The notes beneath the pieces were generated by a model, which was not told the DNA's origin, made no database searches, and saw only the letters and a list, made by a program, of their open reading frames with translations. DNA of 64,000 bases from Closterium sp. Naga37s-1 (lineage: Eukaryota > Streptophyta > Zygnematophyceae > Desmidiales > Closteriaceae): contig CANJKZ010000010.1 of NCBI GenBank assembly GCA_947471745.1, forward strand, positions 4,645,001 to 4,709,000. The letters run 5' to 3'. The position numbers and the translations under genes are program-made. Below, piece by piece: positions 13,401 to 23,661 of this stretch (the stretch's first letter is position 1; each line of letters opens with the position of its first letter).

Positions 13401-14933
13401 GCACTCAAGATCCTTTACGACAAGACGATCCTGTTTCTGACGAGTTCCTCCAAAATATCTCCCTGATTTCCTTCAGGTGAGTGTCCTTCCAGATATTTAG
13501 CGGATCCTTTAGCGGGGTAAGACGCTCCCACTATTCGTATCAGATCCCAACACAATCGTATGTCAGAACTCCCTCAATCCCCCCACCTCCCGGTTCCCCT
13601 CCCCCACACCCCAAACCCCCCTGCGATTTCTACCAGGTGAAGGCCCTTCTAAGGGGTGAGCCTCCCCCGCTGTCAGTATCAGACCTCGACACGATCGTAT
13701 CGCACTGTGCCTCTTGCTACTCTTCATGTCTCCGGTCCTCTTCCCCCCCACTTCCCCCCTGCCCGATTCCCCCCAGGTGAAGGCCCTTCTAAGGGGTGAG
13801 CCTCCCCCGCTGTCAGTATCAGATCTCGACACAATCGTATCGCACTGCGGCGCCCGGCAGCGCGAGGTGCGGCGGGCGGAAGGGGCGGTGGAGCGCTACT
13901 GGCTGCAGGAGTACCTGCGGCGGCTGCCGGCCAATACCGTGCTGACAGCTGTCATGCTCAAGTGGCTCCGGGCTGACGGTAGCCCTCTGGCGCTGATGCT
14001 GGTAGAGGAGGTGAGATTGGGGGGGTTGGGAGGGGTTGGGAGGGGTACGGGTGGATGGGTGGAGGAGTGAGAGAGGTCAAAAGGTAGTGAGAGATGGCTC
14101 GGGCCACATGGCAGCCTGCTGGCGCTGATACTGGTGGAGGAGGTGAGAGGATGTGCGTGTGTGCGTGCGTGTGTGTGCGTGCGTGTGCGTGCGTGCGTGC
14201 GTGCATGCGTGCGTGCGTGCGTGCGTGCGTGCGTGAATCAGGATGTGAATCAGGTGATGACAGAAGAGGCGGACCCTGATCCACCCCCTCGTGTTCCCAA
14301 GTGACTCTGTGCTGACCCCTGCTTCTGCCCTCTCTTATCTGCACCCAGGTGACTTTTGAGTCGACTCAAAAGTCACCTTGACGGAAGAGGCGGACCCTGA
14401 TCCACCCCCTCGTATTCCTAGGTGACTCAGTGCTGACCCCTGCTTCTGCCCTCTCTTATCTGCACCCTTGCTGTCCCATTCCTGACCTCTTTTCTCTTAA
14501 CATGTGGGGATGGAGACACTGACGAAGATGCAGCGGGATGTGCGGGTGGGTGACTCGGTGGATGTGATTATAGCAGAGGCTGACTCTTTTTTCTTCTCTA
14601 TGTTTATTCTCCTGCCTTTTCTTCCCACAGGTTGGGATGGAGACAGTAATGAAGATGCAGCGGGACGTGCGTGTGGGAGACTCAGTGGATGTGATTATAG
14701 CAGAGGCGGATCCTGCAAGGGACAAGCTGCGGCTCGTGGAAGCACCTCCGAGTTTCAGAGAAGCTCAGATGAGGGGCTTGGCGTATGGGGAAGGAGAGGA
14801 AGGTGGGCTGGAGGATGGTGGGGAGGAGGATAGGAGAGAGGAAGGGGAGTTGGAAGCTGGGGAGGGGGAGAGCAGTGGAGAGGCATGGGAGGGTAGCGTG
14901 GATGTTGAGGTCCAGCCACTTGCAAAGCTATGA
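6497..14933 (+). CDS. RNR1: organellar exoribonuclease of the RNase II/R family (RNR1-like)
   Basis: A 3'-5' exoribonuclease that in plants matures chloroplast and mitochondrial rRNA and mRNA ends. Ten exons keep one frame: 6497-7582, 8242-8355, 8717-8797, 9202-9333, 10009-10347, 10738-10926, 11667-12052, 12212-12779, 13777-14010, 14631-14933, giving about 1143 residues. The N-terminus is rich in Ala, Ser and Arg with few acids, as in a transit peptide. Exon 1 ends in the family block VGVVMRPEGKKNWIVMDQ. Exon 7 carries the RNB-domain metal-binding Asp cluster (D662, D665, D670, D671 in IDSYDTVEVDDGL) and WIHVADPSR. Exon 8 has LPLPYRGQ, LPEGP and GYVQFSSPIRRYSDL, conserved in plant RNR1. The last exon codes the S1-like end and an acidic, Gly-rich tail. 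Nearly every intron holds partial copies of its neighbouring exon. The placing of the last exon is the least certain, because copies surround it. Confidence 0.92.
7957..8425 (+). repeat. partial tandem copies of RNR1 exon 2
   Basis: The true exon 2 (8242-8355) is preceded by two diverged copies of its 5' half (about 7957-8022 and 8103-8160) and followed by a copy of its 3' end (about 8386-8425). The copies carry substitutions and lack the full reading frame, so they are shards and not alternative complete exons. Confidence 0.8.
8852..8880 (+). repeat. (CAC)n microsatellite
   Basis: A short pure run of CAC triplets in RNR1 intron 3, just before the copied exon 3 fragment. Confidence 0.8.
8893..8955 (+). 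repeat. partial copy of RNR1 exon 3
   Basis: Matches the 3' two thirds of exon 3 (8717-8797) with several substitutions. The donor GAG/GTAA has decayed to GAA/ATAA, so it should not splice. Confidence 0.8.
9040..9146 (+). repeat. (ACCCTC)n tract and 5' copy of RNR1 exon 4
   Basis: A short CCCTCA tract (about 9040-9066) is followed by an acceptor-bearing copy of the first 58 bases or so of exon 4 (about 9089-9146). The full exon follows at 9202-9333. Confidence 0.75.
9501..9915 (+). repeat. three 5' shards of RNR1 exon 5
   Basis: Copies of the VEQLRKQAAA coding start begin near 9501, 9660 and 9830, about 160-180 bp apart, each with its own pyrimidine tract and CAG acceptor. The full exon starts at 10009. 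Each copy runs into a stop or loses homology before a usable donor. Using an upstream acceptor would extend or truncate the protein. Confidence 0.85.
10378..10536 (+). repeat. CCCATG hexanucleotide repeat
   Basis: An imperfect (CCCATG)n array with interspersed CCCAGC and ACTTCC units in RNR1 intron 5. All frames stay open across it (Pro-Met and His-Ala repeats), which explains the long spurious open frames here. Confidence 0.9.
10580..11030 (+). repeat. 5' and 3' shards of RNR1 exon 6
   Basis: A decayed copy of the exon 6 start lies at about 10586-10650. A copy of its last 25 bases plus donor lies at 11001-11030 (CCGCCAGACCCTGATCAG). The true exon is 10738-10926. A decayed palindrome (10970-10997) separates the exon from its 3' shard. 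Confidence 0.75.
10970..10997. repeat. decayed TTTTGAG palindrome, TCGA type
   Basis: 28 bp that match the extended consensus arm GTGACTTTTGAG and centre TCGA with a few substitutions (TTTTCAG, TCAA, CTCAGAA). It sits between exon 6 and the shard of its 3' end and reads as an old member of the family. Confidence 0.65.
11059..11078. repeat. perfect palindrome, GCGC centre
   Basis: Twenty-base perfect palindrome: TTTTTGAG, centre GCGC, then the complement. It lies between the exon 6 shard and the first exon 7 shard. A GTGGCTTTTCCT-like sequence is present on both sides, so it marks a duplication joint. Confidence 0.9.
11095..11600 (+). repeat. four tandem shards of RNR1 exon 7
   Basis: Copies of the coding segment for IDSYDTVEVDDG occur near 11097-11146, 11221-11300, 11370-11450 and 11514-11596, before the full exon 7 (11667). 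They include the codons for the catalytic Asp cluster and several keep a CAG acceptor. Each ends after the copied segment with a stop or loss of homology. Confidence 0.88.
12840..12898 (+). repeat. 3' shard of RNR1 exon 8
   Basis: A diverged copy of the exon 8 segment for HAGLGLQGYVQFSSPI lies 60 bp downstream of the true donor at 12779. It contains a frame-breaking stop. Confidence 0.8.
12898..13460. repeat. dispersed repeat with an internal 22-bp tandem array
   Basis: A segment containing ACCTGTCTCTGCACTCAAG occurs near 12901, 12999 and 13391. Inside, a 22-bp unit (TTCTCTTAGCCAGGGGTTTA plus TA) is repeated about 12 times at 13054-13327 with almost no divergence. The flanking sequence (TTTCTCTAG...CCATGAGTGAC) recurs with one diverged unit at 52870-52985, so this is an interspersed repeat of unknown type that expanded locally. 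Confidence 0.75.
12953..12996. repeat. 44-bp inverted repeat, ACGT-type centre
   Basis: Two perfect 21-base arms (TATGAAGAAGTGTTTTGAGAC and its complement) are separated by two bases (GT). It is the TTTTGAG palindrome extended by 12 bases on each side, and it lies inside a duplicated segment (CTGTCTCTGCACTCAAGATC on both sides). Confidence 0.92.
13476..13720 (+). repeat. two 5' shards of RNR1 exon 9
   Basis: Copies of the exon start for VKALLRGEPPPLSVSDLDTI lie at about 13476-13562 (strongly diverged) and 13637-13707 (nearly identical). Both have CAG acceptors; the full exon is 13777-14010. Confidence 0.85.
14155..14238 (+). repeat. (GTGC)n / (GTGT)n microsatellite
   Basis: About 80 bp of alternating GTGC and GTGT tetranucleotides in RNR1 intron 9, a potential Z-DNA tract. 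Confidence 0.85.
14347..14378. repeat. 32-bp perfect palindrome, TCGA centre
   Basis: The longest exact member: half-arm AGGTGACTTTTGAG, centre TCGA, then the exact complement. It lies between two copies of a segment of about 130 bp (GAAGAGGCGGACCCTGATCC at about 14261 and 14383, TCTTATCTGCACCC at about 14333 and 14455). Confidence 0.95.
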
Positions 14934-15215
14934 TGCTGCTGATGGTGATTGTGATGATGGTGGTGATTGTAATAATGGTTATTATAGCAGAGGCGGACCC
15001 TGTGAGGGACAAGCCGTGACACGGCTCCTCCGAGCTTCAGAGAGGCTCAGATGAATAGCTGGGCGGATGGGGGAGAGGTGAGATATGCCGCTGATACCTG
15101 TTGCCCTGCCTTTATCGCACTTGAGTCGACTCAAAAGCTCCTCTGAGCTTCAGAGTGGCTCAGATGAAGAGCTGGGCGGATGGGGGAGAGGTGAGATGTG
15201 CCGCTGACACCTACC
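14500..15215 (+). repeat. shards of RNR1 exon 10
   Basis: An upstream 5' copy (about 14506-14584) has CAT where the acceptor CAG should be. Downstream of the stop, fragments for AEADP and for the following exon segment recur near 14987-15060 and 15138-15200. A short palindrome (15121-15134) separates the last two. Confidence 0.8.
15121..15134. repeat. TTGAG palindrome, TCGA centre
   Basis: Fourteen-base perfect core TTGAGTCGACTCAA. The right arm keeps the full TCAAAAG while the left outer arm has decayed. It lies between two exon 10 3' shards. Confidence 0.85.
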
Positions 15216-15527
15216 GTATCGCTCCGCCTTTATCGTAGAAGAGAACATAGCAGGGGTATTGACAGTGGTGTTTGGCGCTCTCAGCACTACTCCCATGAAG
15301 GGTTCCTGACGTTCCTGGATTGAACTTGTGACAAAACTAAAAGAAGACCGGGGGAGAATAAATGTGCCTGGTAAATGGCAGTTCGTTACCAGTGTATCCT
15401 AACTTACCCACATTGTAGCATATAGCCAGCATAAAATGAGAACGTAGCAGCATTGTTCAGGAACAATGATTTCGTGTAACATTCAGCTTTGCTGTCATTG
15501 GAGTGACCTTGTGAAAGCGGTCAGCTA
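15216..15527. other. intergenic, nothing recognised
   Basis: Downstream of the RNase gene. No open frame of note and no repeat seen by eye. Confidence 0.4.
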
Positions 15528-15910
15528 TACATTTAGAAAGCTTGCTTTCTTGTGTTTGCAATGGCAACGAGCTTCGTTTCAAATGGGCATTACATCATTC
15601 TCGTCCGGGATATATATGGTACCTACATTACACATGACAACATGCAATTTTTGCTAGGGTGGGTGGGTGGGAAATAAGACATTTGAAATTTCAAACGAAG
15701 ACGTGGGTGGAGGCCAAATGGCCTCCACCCCCTGCTGTATAGTTGGCGAAGAGCGTCTAGCACTTCGCCGTTGCCATTGCTGCATTACAAGCAGCTTCGC
15801 TTTCAAAATACACATTTTTAGAAAGTGTTACACACTTTCAAAAAATTTCATATTTAGAAAGCTTGCTTTCTTGTGTTTGCAATGGCAACGAGCTTCGTTT
15901 CAAATGGGTC
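15528..15910. repeat. hairpin-rich interspersed repeat, copy 1
   Basis: The core at 15668-15848 is nearly identical to 17919-18099. It contains an 11-bp-arm hairpin (GGTGGAGGCCA, two-base loop, complement), TTGAAATTTCAA, and AAAGTGT/ACACTTT. A flanking segment of about 60 bp (TTAGAAAGCTTGCTTTCTTG) occurs on both sides, at 15530 and 15853. It is MITE-like in size and fold-back structure, but I could not define termini. Confidence 0.7.
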
Positions 15911-16435
15911 TTCTGAGACATGAGACGGGGAGATGCTGCGGAGACGGTAAAGGTTGTTGATGGTTTATGCGACGACATTTCGGTGGAGTTCCAATCATGC
16001 GCGAAGAAGAAGGCTGGCACCGATGTTGATCGAGGTGCAGTATTCTCTGCTGTTGCATTGGAGTGTCGCCCTAAGTGAGTGTAGCATAGTAGTGGTTACT
16101 TATAAGCGTTGGCTCACACGTGAGCTTCGGACACGAACTCGCAAGCAGTATGGGAGGACACGGGCAGCGGGCGTTAGTATTCTGTGTAATGATGGATGTG
16201 ATGCTTGTAGGAGCCCAACCCTTGTTGCGGTCACAACCGTGCTCACATTACGAAGCGTGCATGCAACTTGTATCTGGGTACGGTAAATCTGTCAAGGTTT
16301 AAGCCCTTGGTATTCTTACTCATCTGCTATAGTTGTGCACCATTTCAAACTCACCAAAATTTTGTTCAACCAGCCAACTCAAATGTGATCGCTTCCAAAC
16401 CTTGCACTTTGGGCTTTAGCCCTGGTATTTGACCA
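15911..16435. other. non-coding spacer
   Basis: Only short open frames without recognisable domains. Nothing else seen. Confidence 0.4.
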
Positions 16436-16466
16436 ATATATAACTAAACTCACGAGCCAGAAAGGG

Positions 16467-17203
16467 ACCCACCGGTCCTCCTCCCCCCTGGGGAGCTCGC
16501 TGGCCAGCACCGCACAGGACCCACCGGTCCTCCTCCCCCCTGGGGAGCTCGCTGGCCAGCACTGCACAGGACCCACCGGCCCTCCTCCCCCCTGGGGAGC
16601 TCGCTGGCCAGCACCGCACAGGACCCACCGGTCCTCCTCCCCCCTGGGGAGCTCGCTGGCCAGCACCGCACAGGACCCACCGGTCCTCCTCCCCCCTGGG
16701 GAGCTCGCTGGCCAGCACCGCACAGGACCCACCGGGCCTCCTCCCCCCTGGTGAGCTCGCTGGCCAGCACCGCACAGGACCCACCGGTCCTCCTCCCCCC
16801 TGGGGAGCTCGCTGGCCAGCACCGCACAGGACCCACCGGTCCTCCTCCCCCCTGGGGAGCTCGCTGGCCAGCACCGCACAGGACCCACCGGGCCTCCTCC
16901 CCCCTGGTGAGCTCGCTGGCCAGCACCGCACAGGACCCACCGGTCCTCCTCCCCCCTGGGGAGCTCGCTGGCCAGCACCGCACAGGACCCACCGGGCCTC
17001 CTCCCCCCTGGTGAGCTCGCTGGCCAGCACCGCACAGGACCCACCGGTCCTCCTCCCCCCTGGGGAGCTCGCTGGCCAGCACCGCACAGGACCCACCGGT
17101 CCCCCTGGGGAGCTCGCTGGCCAGCACCGCACAGGACCCACCGGTCCTCCTCCCCCCTGGGGAGCTCGCTGGCCAGCACCGCACAGGACCCACAGGTCCG
17201 TTT
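16467..17203. repeat. 52-bp minisatellite, about 14 copies
   Basis: A highly uniform GC-rich unit (GGGGAGCTCGCTGGCCAGCA plus 32 bases) repeats every 52 bp; one unit near 17099 is about 9-11 bp short. Unit variants GGGGAG/GGTGAG and CCGGTC/CCGGGC alternate in blocks, a sign of segmental amplification. Because 52 is not a multiple of three, all minus-strand frames stay open, which makes three overlapping false proteins. Confidence 0.95.
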
Positions 17204-17579
17204 CCGGCTGGCGCGAGGCCCCCGGTCCCAATCTCCCACGGGAGCGCATGGGTTGTGCCAAATGTTTTGCCGCAGTCTTTCTTCGCCGGTAGTCTCTCAT
17301 GGCGACCCAAAGGTAGTTGCCTCGCACCGATTTACTGCGAAAAAAAATAAGAAATAGCATGAGAGAAAAACGCAGACGAACAAGAATCGAAGATAGGAAT
17401 GAAGAAGAGGTGGGAACATATGCAAAGTAATAATTTATTCGTTGGCAAATTTCAACATCAGAAGCGCATCTGCCGCCAGTTTGTCTCTGGCGCGCCACTG
17501 GAATCTCGCCTTCTGGAGATTTCGCCATCATGCCTGCTGGTACCGACTTCCGCTGGACGCGCCCCTGGGTTCTTGCACG

Positions 17580-17870
17580 CCACTGGCGATTTCGTAGCCA
17601 CATGCGGCAGTGGCGATGTTGACCATTTCGGCGCCATGAGCGCCACTGGCGCCACTTGCGCCGCTGGCGATTTTGACTCCACGTGCGCCACTGGCGATTT
17701 CACCACGCGCGCCTGTGGCGATTTCGTCGCCACGCACGCCTGTGGCGGTTTCGTCGCCACGCGTGCCTGTGGCGATTTCGTCGCCACGCGCGCCTGTGGC
17801 GATTTCGTCGCCACGCGCGCCTGTGGCGATTTCGTCGCCACGTGCGCCAGTGGCGCTGTGCCTACTAATT
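17580..17870. repeat. 27-bp minisatellite
   Basis: A unit containing TGTGGCGATTTCGTCGCCAC, progressively more uniform toward 17870. Each unit contains a 6-bp-arm hairpin (CGCCAC/GTGGCG). The length equals nine codons, so long frames are open on both strands (GDFVATRAC repeats), with no independent evidence of coding. Confidence 0.9.
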
Positions 17871-17918
17871 TAAGAGAGAAATGAGCGACTGAGGAGAACG
17901 GGAAGTCGTCGGACGAGA

Positions 17919-18099
17919 ATGAAATAAGACATTTGAAAATTCAAACGAAGACGTGGGTGGAGGCCAAATGGCCTCCACCCCCTGCTGTATAGTTGGCGAA
18001 GAGCGTCTAGCACTTCGCCGTTGCCATTGCTGCATTACAAGCAGCTTCGCTTTCAAAATACACATTTTTAGAAAGTGTTACACACTTTCAAAAAAATTC
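17919..18099. repeat. hairpin-rich interspersed repeat, copy 2
   Basis: Second copy of the 15668-15848 segment, in the same orientation and with few differences. The two copies bracket both minisatellites. Confidence 0.85.
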
Positions 18100-18338
18100 A
18101 TTTTTTCGAAATCCTCGCTGATGTTCGTCCGCCAGCTCACTCGTCAACAGAAGTGCCTACGTGTTCGCCAACACTTTCGCTACCCTAGGTTTTTTTCGTC
18201 TCGGCGATTTTTTTTTCTTTTTCTTTTTTCATTATGAATATATCCAAATACACCGAAAGAGCAAGCGTATAAGCGATATATGTCAGTCGTAACTGAGCGT
18301 GAGAGGCCGAACCCACATGGTGGCCTCACGTGAGGCTT

Positions 18339-21300
18339 CTAAGGCGGATGCAGAGCTCCCCTTGCCAGGCTCCAAAGCGCGCCGAAACTGTGTGTCCACT
18401 TCCAACCTTTCACCGTCATGCAGCGAATGCGGCCAAGTAAACCGTCCTCCTGCTCCGCCAGCGCATGAGTTCTCCTTTGTCCCTTCGAACCACCGCCGCT
18501 GCCAGTCTTCTTTCCCATTGCTCGCGTGTACACCTTCACATGCAGCCGAAAAGCTGCCTCGATGCGCCTGAGTACCCGCCGGGCCCGGAATCTTTTCCCC
18601 CGAAACACACAATCACATCGCTCCGCCCAGATCCGGTGAACGGCAATTGCAGAGAGGGTCGCTTCAGGAAACGCTGAGGCCGATGCTGCCTTTCCGAACA
18701 GCAGGTCCCCCAGGGCCGACACTTGCCTCGCAGGGTTCAGCATGCGCATGGACCGCTTGACTGCCACCACCACCTGCTGGATGCGCGGGCAGCTGAAAAG
18801 ATAACTCTCCACAGTGCGGGCAGACCGGCCTGCCACTTAGAAAGGAGAGCCTCTCCCCTAATTGCAGGTTGAGGCTGTGAATACTAAGCAACACGTCACG
18901 CGGCTTGTTCGGTGTCACCAGCGAGTCCCGAACTTTGATAACTTTCTTCCAGTCAATTTCCCCTGACCATCTTCCTGCCCAAAGCTCCCTCTTAGCGGAT
19001 TGACGCTTCTGCCCCTTCCAACATCCCTTCAGCTCTTTCAACGACGCCACCTGCCCATCCTTGAACAGTGCCGATTTCTGAAGGCGGGGAAACAGAGGCG
19101 GAGGTACCAGTTGCTCGGCAGACAGTAGACTCTCCTTCCAGGTCTGTGGTACCGCTTCCCAAGCCCGTAGTGCCAGCTTCGCTTGCTTAGAACCTCCCAG
19201 CTCCCTTGTCAGGGTTTTCACATCTTTGACCTTCCGTCCCCCCACGCCATCCGGTAGCAAAAGATCACCCAGCCGGAGCTCCCACAGCTTCGCCGCAGCC
19301 TTCTGACCCCCCACTGGAGTCCTGCTGTTGAGCAGGATGTTGCGGTTAAAAACAATCCGCTCCGCTACAATTTCTTCCTTCGTTAGGGCCGGTAGTAAGT
19401 CTATCAGCGGCGACTGCATAAAGCTCCCGCAGGCCAGCTTCCATCTCTCACTTTTCCCACGCCAGCACTTCAGAAGCTTCACGTGAGCGACAAAGGTGTC
19501 CGTCCCCAGCGGCAGGTCCGCCGCTGCGAGCATAATGTCCCGCTTCAGTTCACTCGTCTCAGTGAGCAACAGTCCGATGCGCCTGGCTGCAAGACAGGTG
19601 AGCTCTATTTCCGGGTCCCTCACCCCCACACCGCCATCGGCCCTGGCCGTATATAGTAGATCCCGGCTCCACAGTATGAATTTCTTATCAGTGACCGCGT
19701 GATTGCCTGATACAAAGTTGTGCGACGGCTTCAAAATCCTCCCCCAAATATCCACCGGCGGCGGGTACACCTGCGCCTGGAAGAAAATTATGGGTGAGAT
19801 GTAGCAGTTGATTACCGCTACCCTGGCGCCTGTGGTGAGATGCTGCGTCTCCCATTGTCTCAGCTTATCCTTGATCCGCGCGAAAGCTTTTTCCTAGGTG
19901 GGGGCGCAGCTGCCAGCCGGCGTCACCCACACGCCCAGGAGCCTCTCTGCTTCATCCGCCTTTACCCACTTGAAACCGTCCGTCCTGCAGGCCTGTTTGT
20001 TCAGGTTACACCCCAGGGGTAAGATGGATGACTTCTCTATGTTCGTTGCCAGCCCCGACTCTGCCTCGAAGTCTGCTAACAGCCGCTCTGCTTCCGCAAT
20101 CTGTACTTCTCCTTGCAGGACTAAAGTCGTGTCGTCAGCATACCCCAGATACGCCAGCCGCTGCTCCCCCTTTTCAAGACCAAGTTTTCTAGCAGCCGCC
20201 TGCTGGGCCAACGGTTCCACCGCACACAGGAAGAGGTAAGGCGCAAGCGGACAACCCTGCCGCACCCCAGACACCACGTCAACCGCTTCCCCCATCCAGC
20301 CGTTGATTAACAGACTGGTCCGTGTATCCTTGTGCAGGCCCTAACCCAGTCCACGAGACGGCTCGGAAAACCCATCCGCTCGAGCACCGTGAACAGGAAG
20401 TTCCTCGAGACCGAGTCGAAAGCTTTTCTAAAGTCGACCAGCAGAAGATACCAGTCATGATCCTTGCTCTTCGCGGCCTCGATAACATCCGCAACCAAGC
20501 CCACCGCGTCCGACAGCCTTCTACCAGGCAAGAAACCGTACTGCTCCGGAGAGATGACTTCATGCAACACTCTTTTCATCCTGTCTGCCACCACCCTCGC
20601 GATCACTTTGTAGGTGAAGCTCAGAAGGGTGATCGGTCTGTAGTTCTCAAGCTGCTCCCTCCCCCCCTTTTTGTGTAGCAGGATGGTAACAGCGTCCTTC
20701 GTACTCGTCGGCAGCGTCGCCGTAGCTGCGAAACTGTCGACCAGCTTCATGAAATGTTTGCCCAAGATATCCGAGTGGAACTCGAACAGCTCCTTCGGCA
20801 ACCCATCCTTCCCGGGAGCCTTATCCTTCGCCATCGAACGGAAAGCAGCTTTCACTTCTTCCTCCGACCAGGCCGCACACACCGCTTCCGCCGACTTCTG
20901 CGACAGAGACCTCCCGGGAGCAGGAGACCAAGCAGACACGGCCTGCTGTCTGTCGCTTTCGAACAGCTCCTTATGATACTGTGGCGCTGCCTTCATGATA
21001 GCTTCATTGTCATTCACCAGCTTCCCGCCTGCGTTTAACTCCGTAATCTGCGTCCGCCCCTTTCTGGCTTTGATCTTTGCCGACAGGTGCGGGGAGGCCA
21101 CTTCACCCATGACTTCTTCCTTCAACCCAGCCATTACATGAAGCCGCTCCTGCCGAACCAGCTGGTAGCTCTTCAACTGCGCCTCTCTTTCGCCCAGCAA
21201 GGTTTTCAGCCGAGCACACCCCGGGTCACCCAGCCACGCCTGTTTTAGCACCGCAACCGACCGCTGAAGGTGAACCATCGTAGCCCGGACCCTCTTCCGC

Positions 21301-22205
21301 TCCTCTTTCGCGTAAGCTCGTAGAGCAGTATTGAGGCGGGAGATTAGAAGCTCAAAACCGTCCCCACACAAGTCCGCTTGCCGCTCCACGACTTCAATCA
21401 CCTTTCTGACCCCCGGTCTGTCCAACATGTATGCAGGAAGCCTCCAAAGCCCCGGGCCCAACTGCACCCGCGTGTTCAACCTGAAAGCCGCCTTCACTGC
21501 AAAGCTGTGGTCAGAGACGGGGTCAGCCGGCATAATGTGTGAGACGAACTCAACATGCGCCAGCAAAGATTGCGAGATAAGTGCTCTGTCTATACGCGAA
21601 CTGGACTGGTTGGCGCAGGAGTAGAAAGTGAATTCCCGCCTGTATGGATGTAGAACTCTAAAAGCATCCGAGAGGTGAAAGGCGCCACAACGACGGTACA
21701 GCTCCTCATTCTCTTTCGTGGACCCCTTCCGTGATGTCCTATCTAACAGTGGATCTTCTACAAGATTGAAGTCCCCCATAATGAGCAGATGAGAACCCGG
21801 CGACACCGTGTCAACCACCGGACCCAGCACTCTGCGGATGAACGCCTTACGTTCAGCAACATCAGCCGGGAAATAAACCGCGACCAAGGTGATGTGAAAA
21901 ATGCCAAGTCGAACTTCAGCTGCTACCAGCCGACCAGATGGGTGGATGAGGGTGTTATGCAGTGACAGTCCGTGCCTCCGACAGATTAAAGCAACCCCGC
22001 CGGCTTTAGCGGTAGGAGAGGCTACCAGGATCTGCGGCTGCCTAAGCGAGTTCCAGTAAGGGTGATAATCAGTGAGCCTAGAGTCCAACAATACGACGAT
22101 ATCTGCTGCCTGCTTCAACCAGTTCTTTGTACGCTGTTGCTTGTTACCATCCCCCAGGCCGTTGACATTCAGGCCTGCAAATGACATTAAGCTCTTTGTA
22201 CTCAT
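18339..22205 (-). pseudogene. LINE ORF2 (AP endonuclease plus reverse transcriptase), broken
   Basis: Nicks target DNA and reverse-transcribes the element in living relatives. The endonuclease shows LNVNGLGD, GDFNLVED, SRIDRALIS and SDHSF. The RT shows KAPGKDGLP, ENYRPITLLS, LLVDFRKAFDSVSR, VRQGCPLAPYLF and the catalytic YADD near 20140. A C-terminal CPHCGE...SYLFSCPRI motif matches the zinc-binding domain of plant LINE RTs. Breaks: a one-base loss near 20339 (before VRQGCPL), an in-frame TAG at 19894-19896, and a one-base loss near 18805 within the zinc motif. Homology continues in the new frame after each break, so these are decay or sequencing errors and not domain ends. Confidence 0.9.
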
Positions 22206-22396
22206 TTAACCACTGCTTGAAGGCCCCCTTGCATCCACAGGCCGGTGATACAGGATACTACTACACAAGAACAAGCAACAGCGACAACCACACAGCTCCT
22301 CTTCAGGTGAGTGGACCCTGATCTCAGATTCCATGATCTTTGCGGATGACGTGCAGGCTCAGCTTCTCCAGCGAAACACGCGTGGCCACCCCCAGC

Positions 22397-23661
22397 TTAT
22401 TCAGACCCAACAGGTGACTTGCCGATGTAACATGGTCCGCAGCAGCCATGAAGGTCTTGCCATGAGCTTTCCCACAGCTTTCCTGGGTGCACAGCCACTC
22501 CTCCCGGTTGCTTCCAGTGGAGATGAGAACAAAAGCCGCATCCAGCAGAAGCGGGGTAACAAGCGGAGAAGCGCAGAGAGAAGCAGCTGCGAGGGACAGA
22601 CGCGACGTTAGCGACCGACGACGGTGAGTACAATAAACGACTGCAAATCCAGAAAGCACAGTTACCGTTAATCCTATGCACCCGACCCACTGTCAAACTC
22701 CACTTCCCTATGTTATTCTGACGTTCCGTGACGAACGCATTATGAAACTTGTCATAATGGTGCCCACCACAGAGCGAGCAGGATAGCAGGGGGGAGTGGG
22801 CCAGCAGAGTCGTGCCACCCAGCAGCTGATGACGATATTCGTGACGCCAGCGGTGCTTGTCGCCAGCGTGCTGAACAACCAGCCCCTTGATCTTGTCCGT
22901 GTCAGCGCCGGTCACCGGATGAAGGACGCGGTGAAAGCAGTGACCTTCGCTGAAGGCCGACTGCTTCCGGATCTTGAGCGGATGCTTCACCATCACCTCC
23001 AAAACCAGCTCCGGGGGAATGTCAGCGGGGACACCTTTGAAATACACCTCCAGCATCTGCGGACTTGTCGCCTTCATACGCAGGTAAGCTGGATCCTCCT
23101 GGTGCAGTCAGAAACAATGAATCGTAATTCCGTTGGGACGCTTATGATCCACCGATGTCTGCTTAATGTTCACAACGTCGGACTCTCGCAGGAATGACAC
23201 TTGGAGACGACTATAGCGGGTCTTGGCAACAAACGCGGGAAGCAGCTCCTGAAACTTCACCGAGGCCAAGACGTCATCAGAGAGCAGGTTTGCCCAAACA
23301 CGCTTCATAAGCGTCCGCACAGTTAGAATAACAGAAGCGACTTTATGTGACGGGATCACTGGAAAAAGCAGAATCACCGTCGAACGCAGGTGAGGGGAGA
23401 TTCCTTTGCTCGCATCAATCTCCAGCTCCTCATCAGAGTCATCTTCGATAATGAGTCGTCAGCAGCCACCGTGGCCAACGCTTTCAGCTTCTCCTCGACA
23501 GAAAGGCCTGAGCTCCCAGCGGTAACTTCTGCTTCGGACGGTAGATTAATGTCCACATCTGACCGCTTGCTTGGCGTTGACATGCTCGCAGGATCAGAAC
23601 CACCAGCACGGTTGACCAAGGCAGCATCAGCCACTGCCTTGCGGGAGTTCTTAGGAGGCAT
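22397..23661 (-). pseudogene. LINE ORF1-like nucleic-acid-binding protein, broken
   Basis: Probably starts at the ATG at 23661 (MPPKNSRKAVADA). It runs through a Ser/Asp-rich stretch, shifts frame near 23455, continues to about 23108, then in another frame from 23077 to about 22640, with a zinc-knuckle-like CSLCGGHHYDKF near 22770. ORF1 proteins of plant LINEs bind element RNA; assignment here rests on position and the knuckle. Confidence 0.65.

Noticed and set aside
16379..17603. Long minus-strand open frames (up to 395 codons) in three frames
   Set aside because: They are produced by the 52-bp satellite, which has no stop codon in any minus-strand frame; no domain or splice logic supports a gene.
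17399..17884. 161-residue plus-strand frame with GDFVATRAC repeats
   Set aside because: It is the 27-bp minisatellite read in frame; both strands are equally open and there is no start context or homology.
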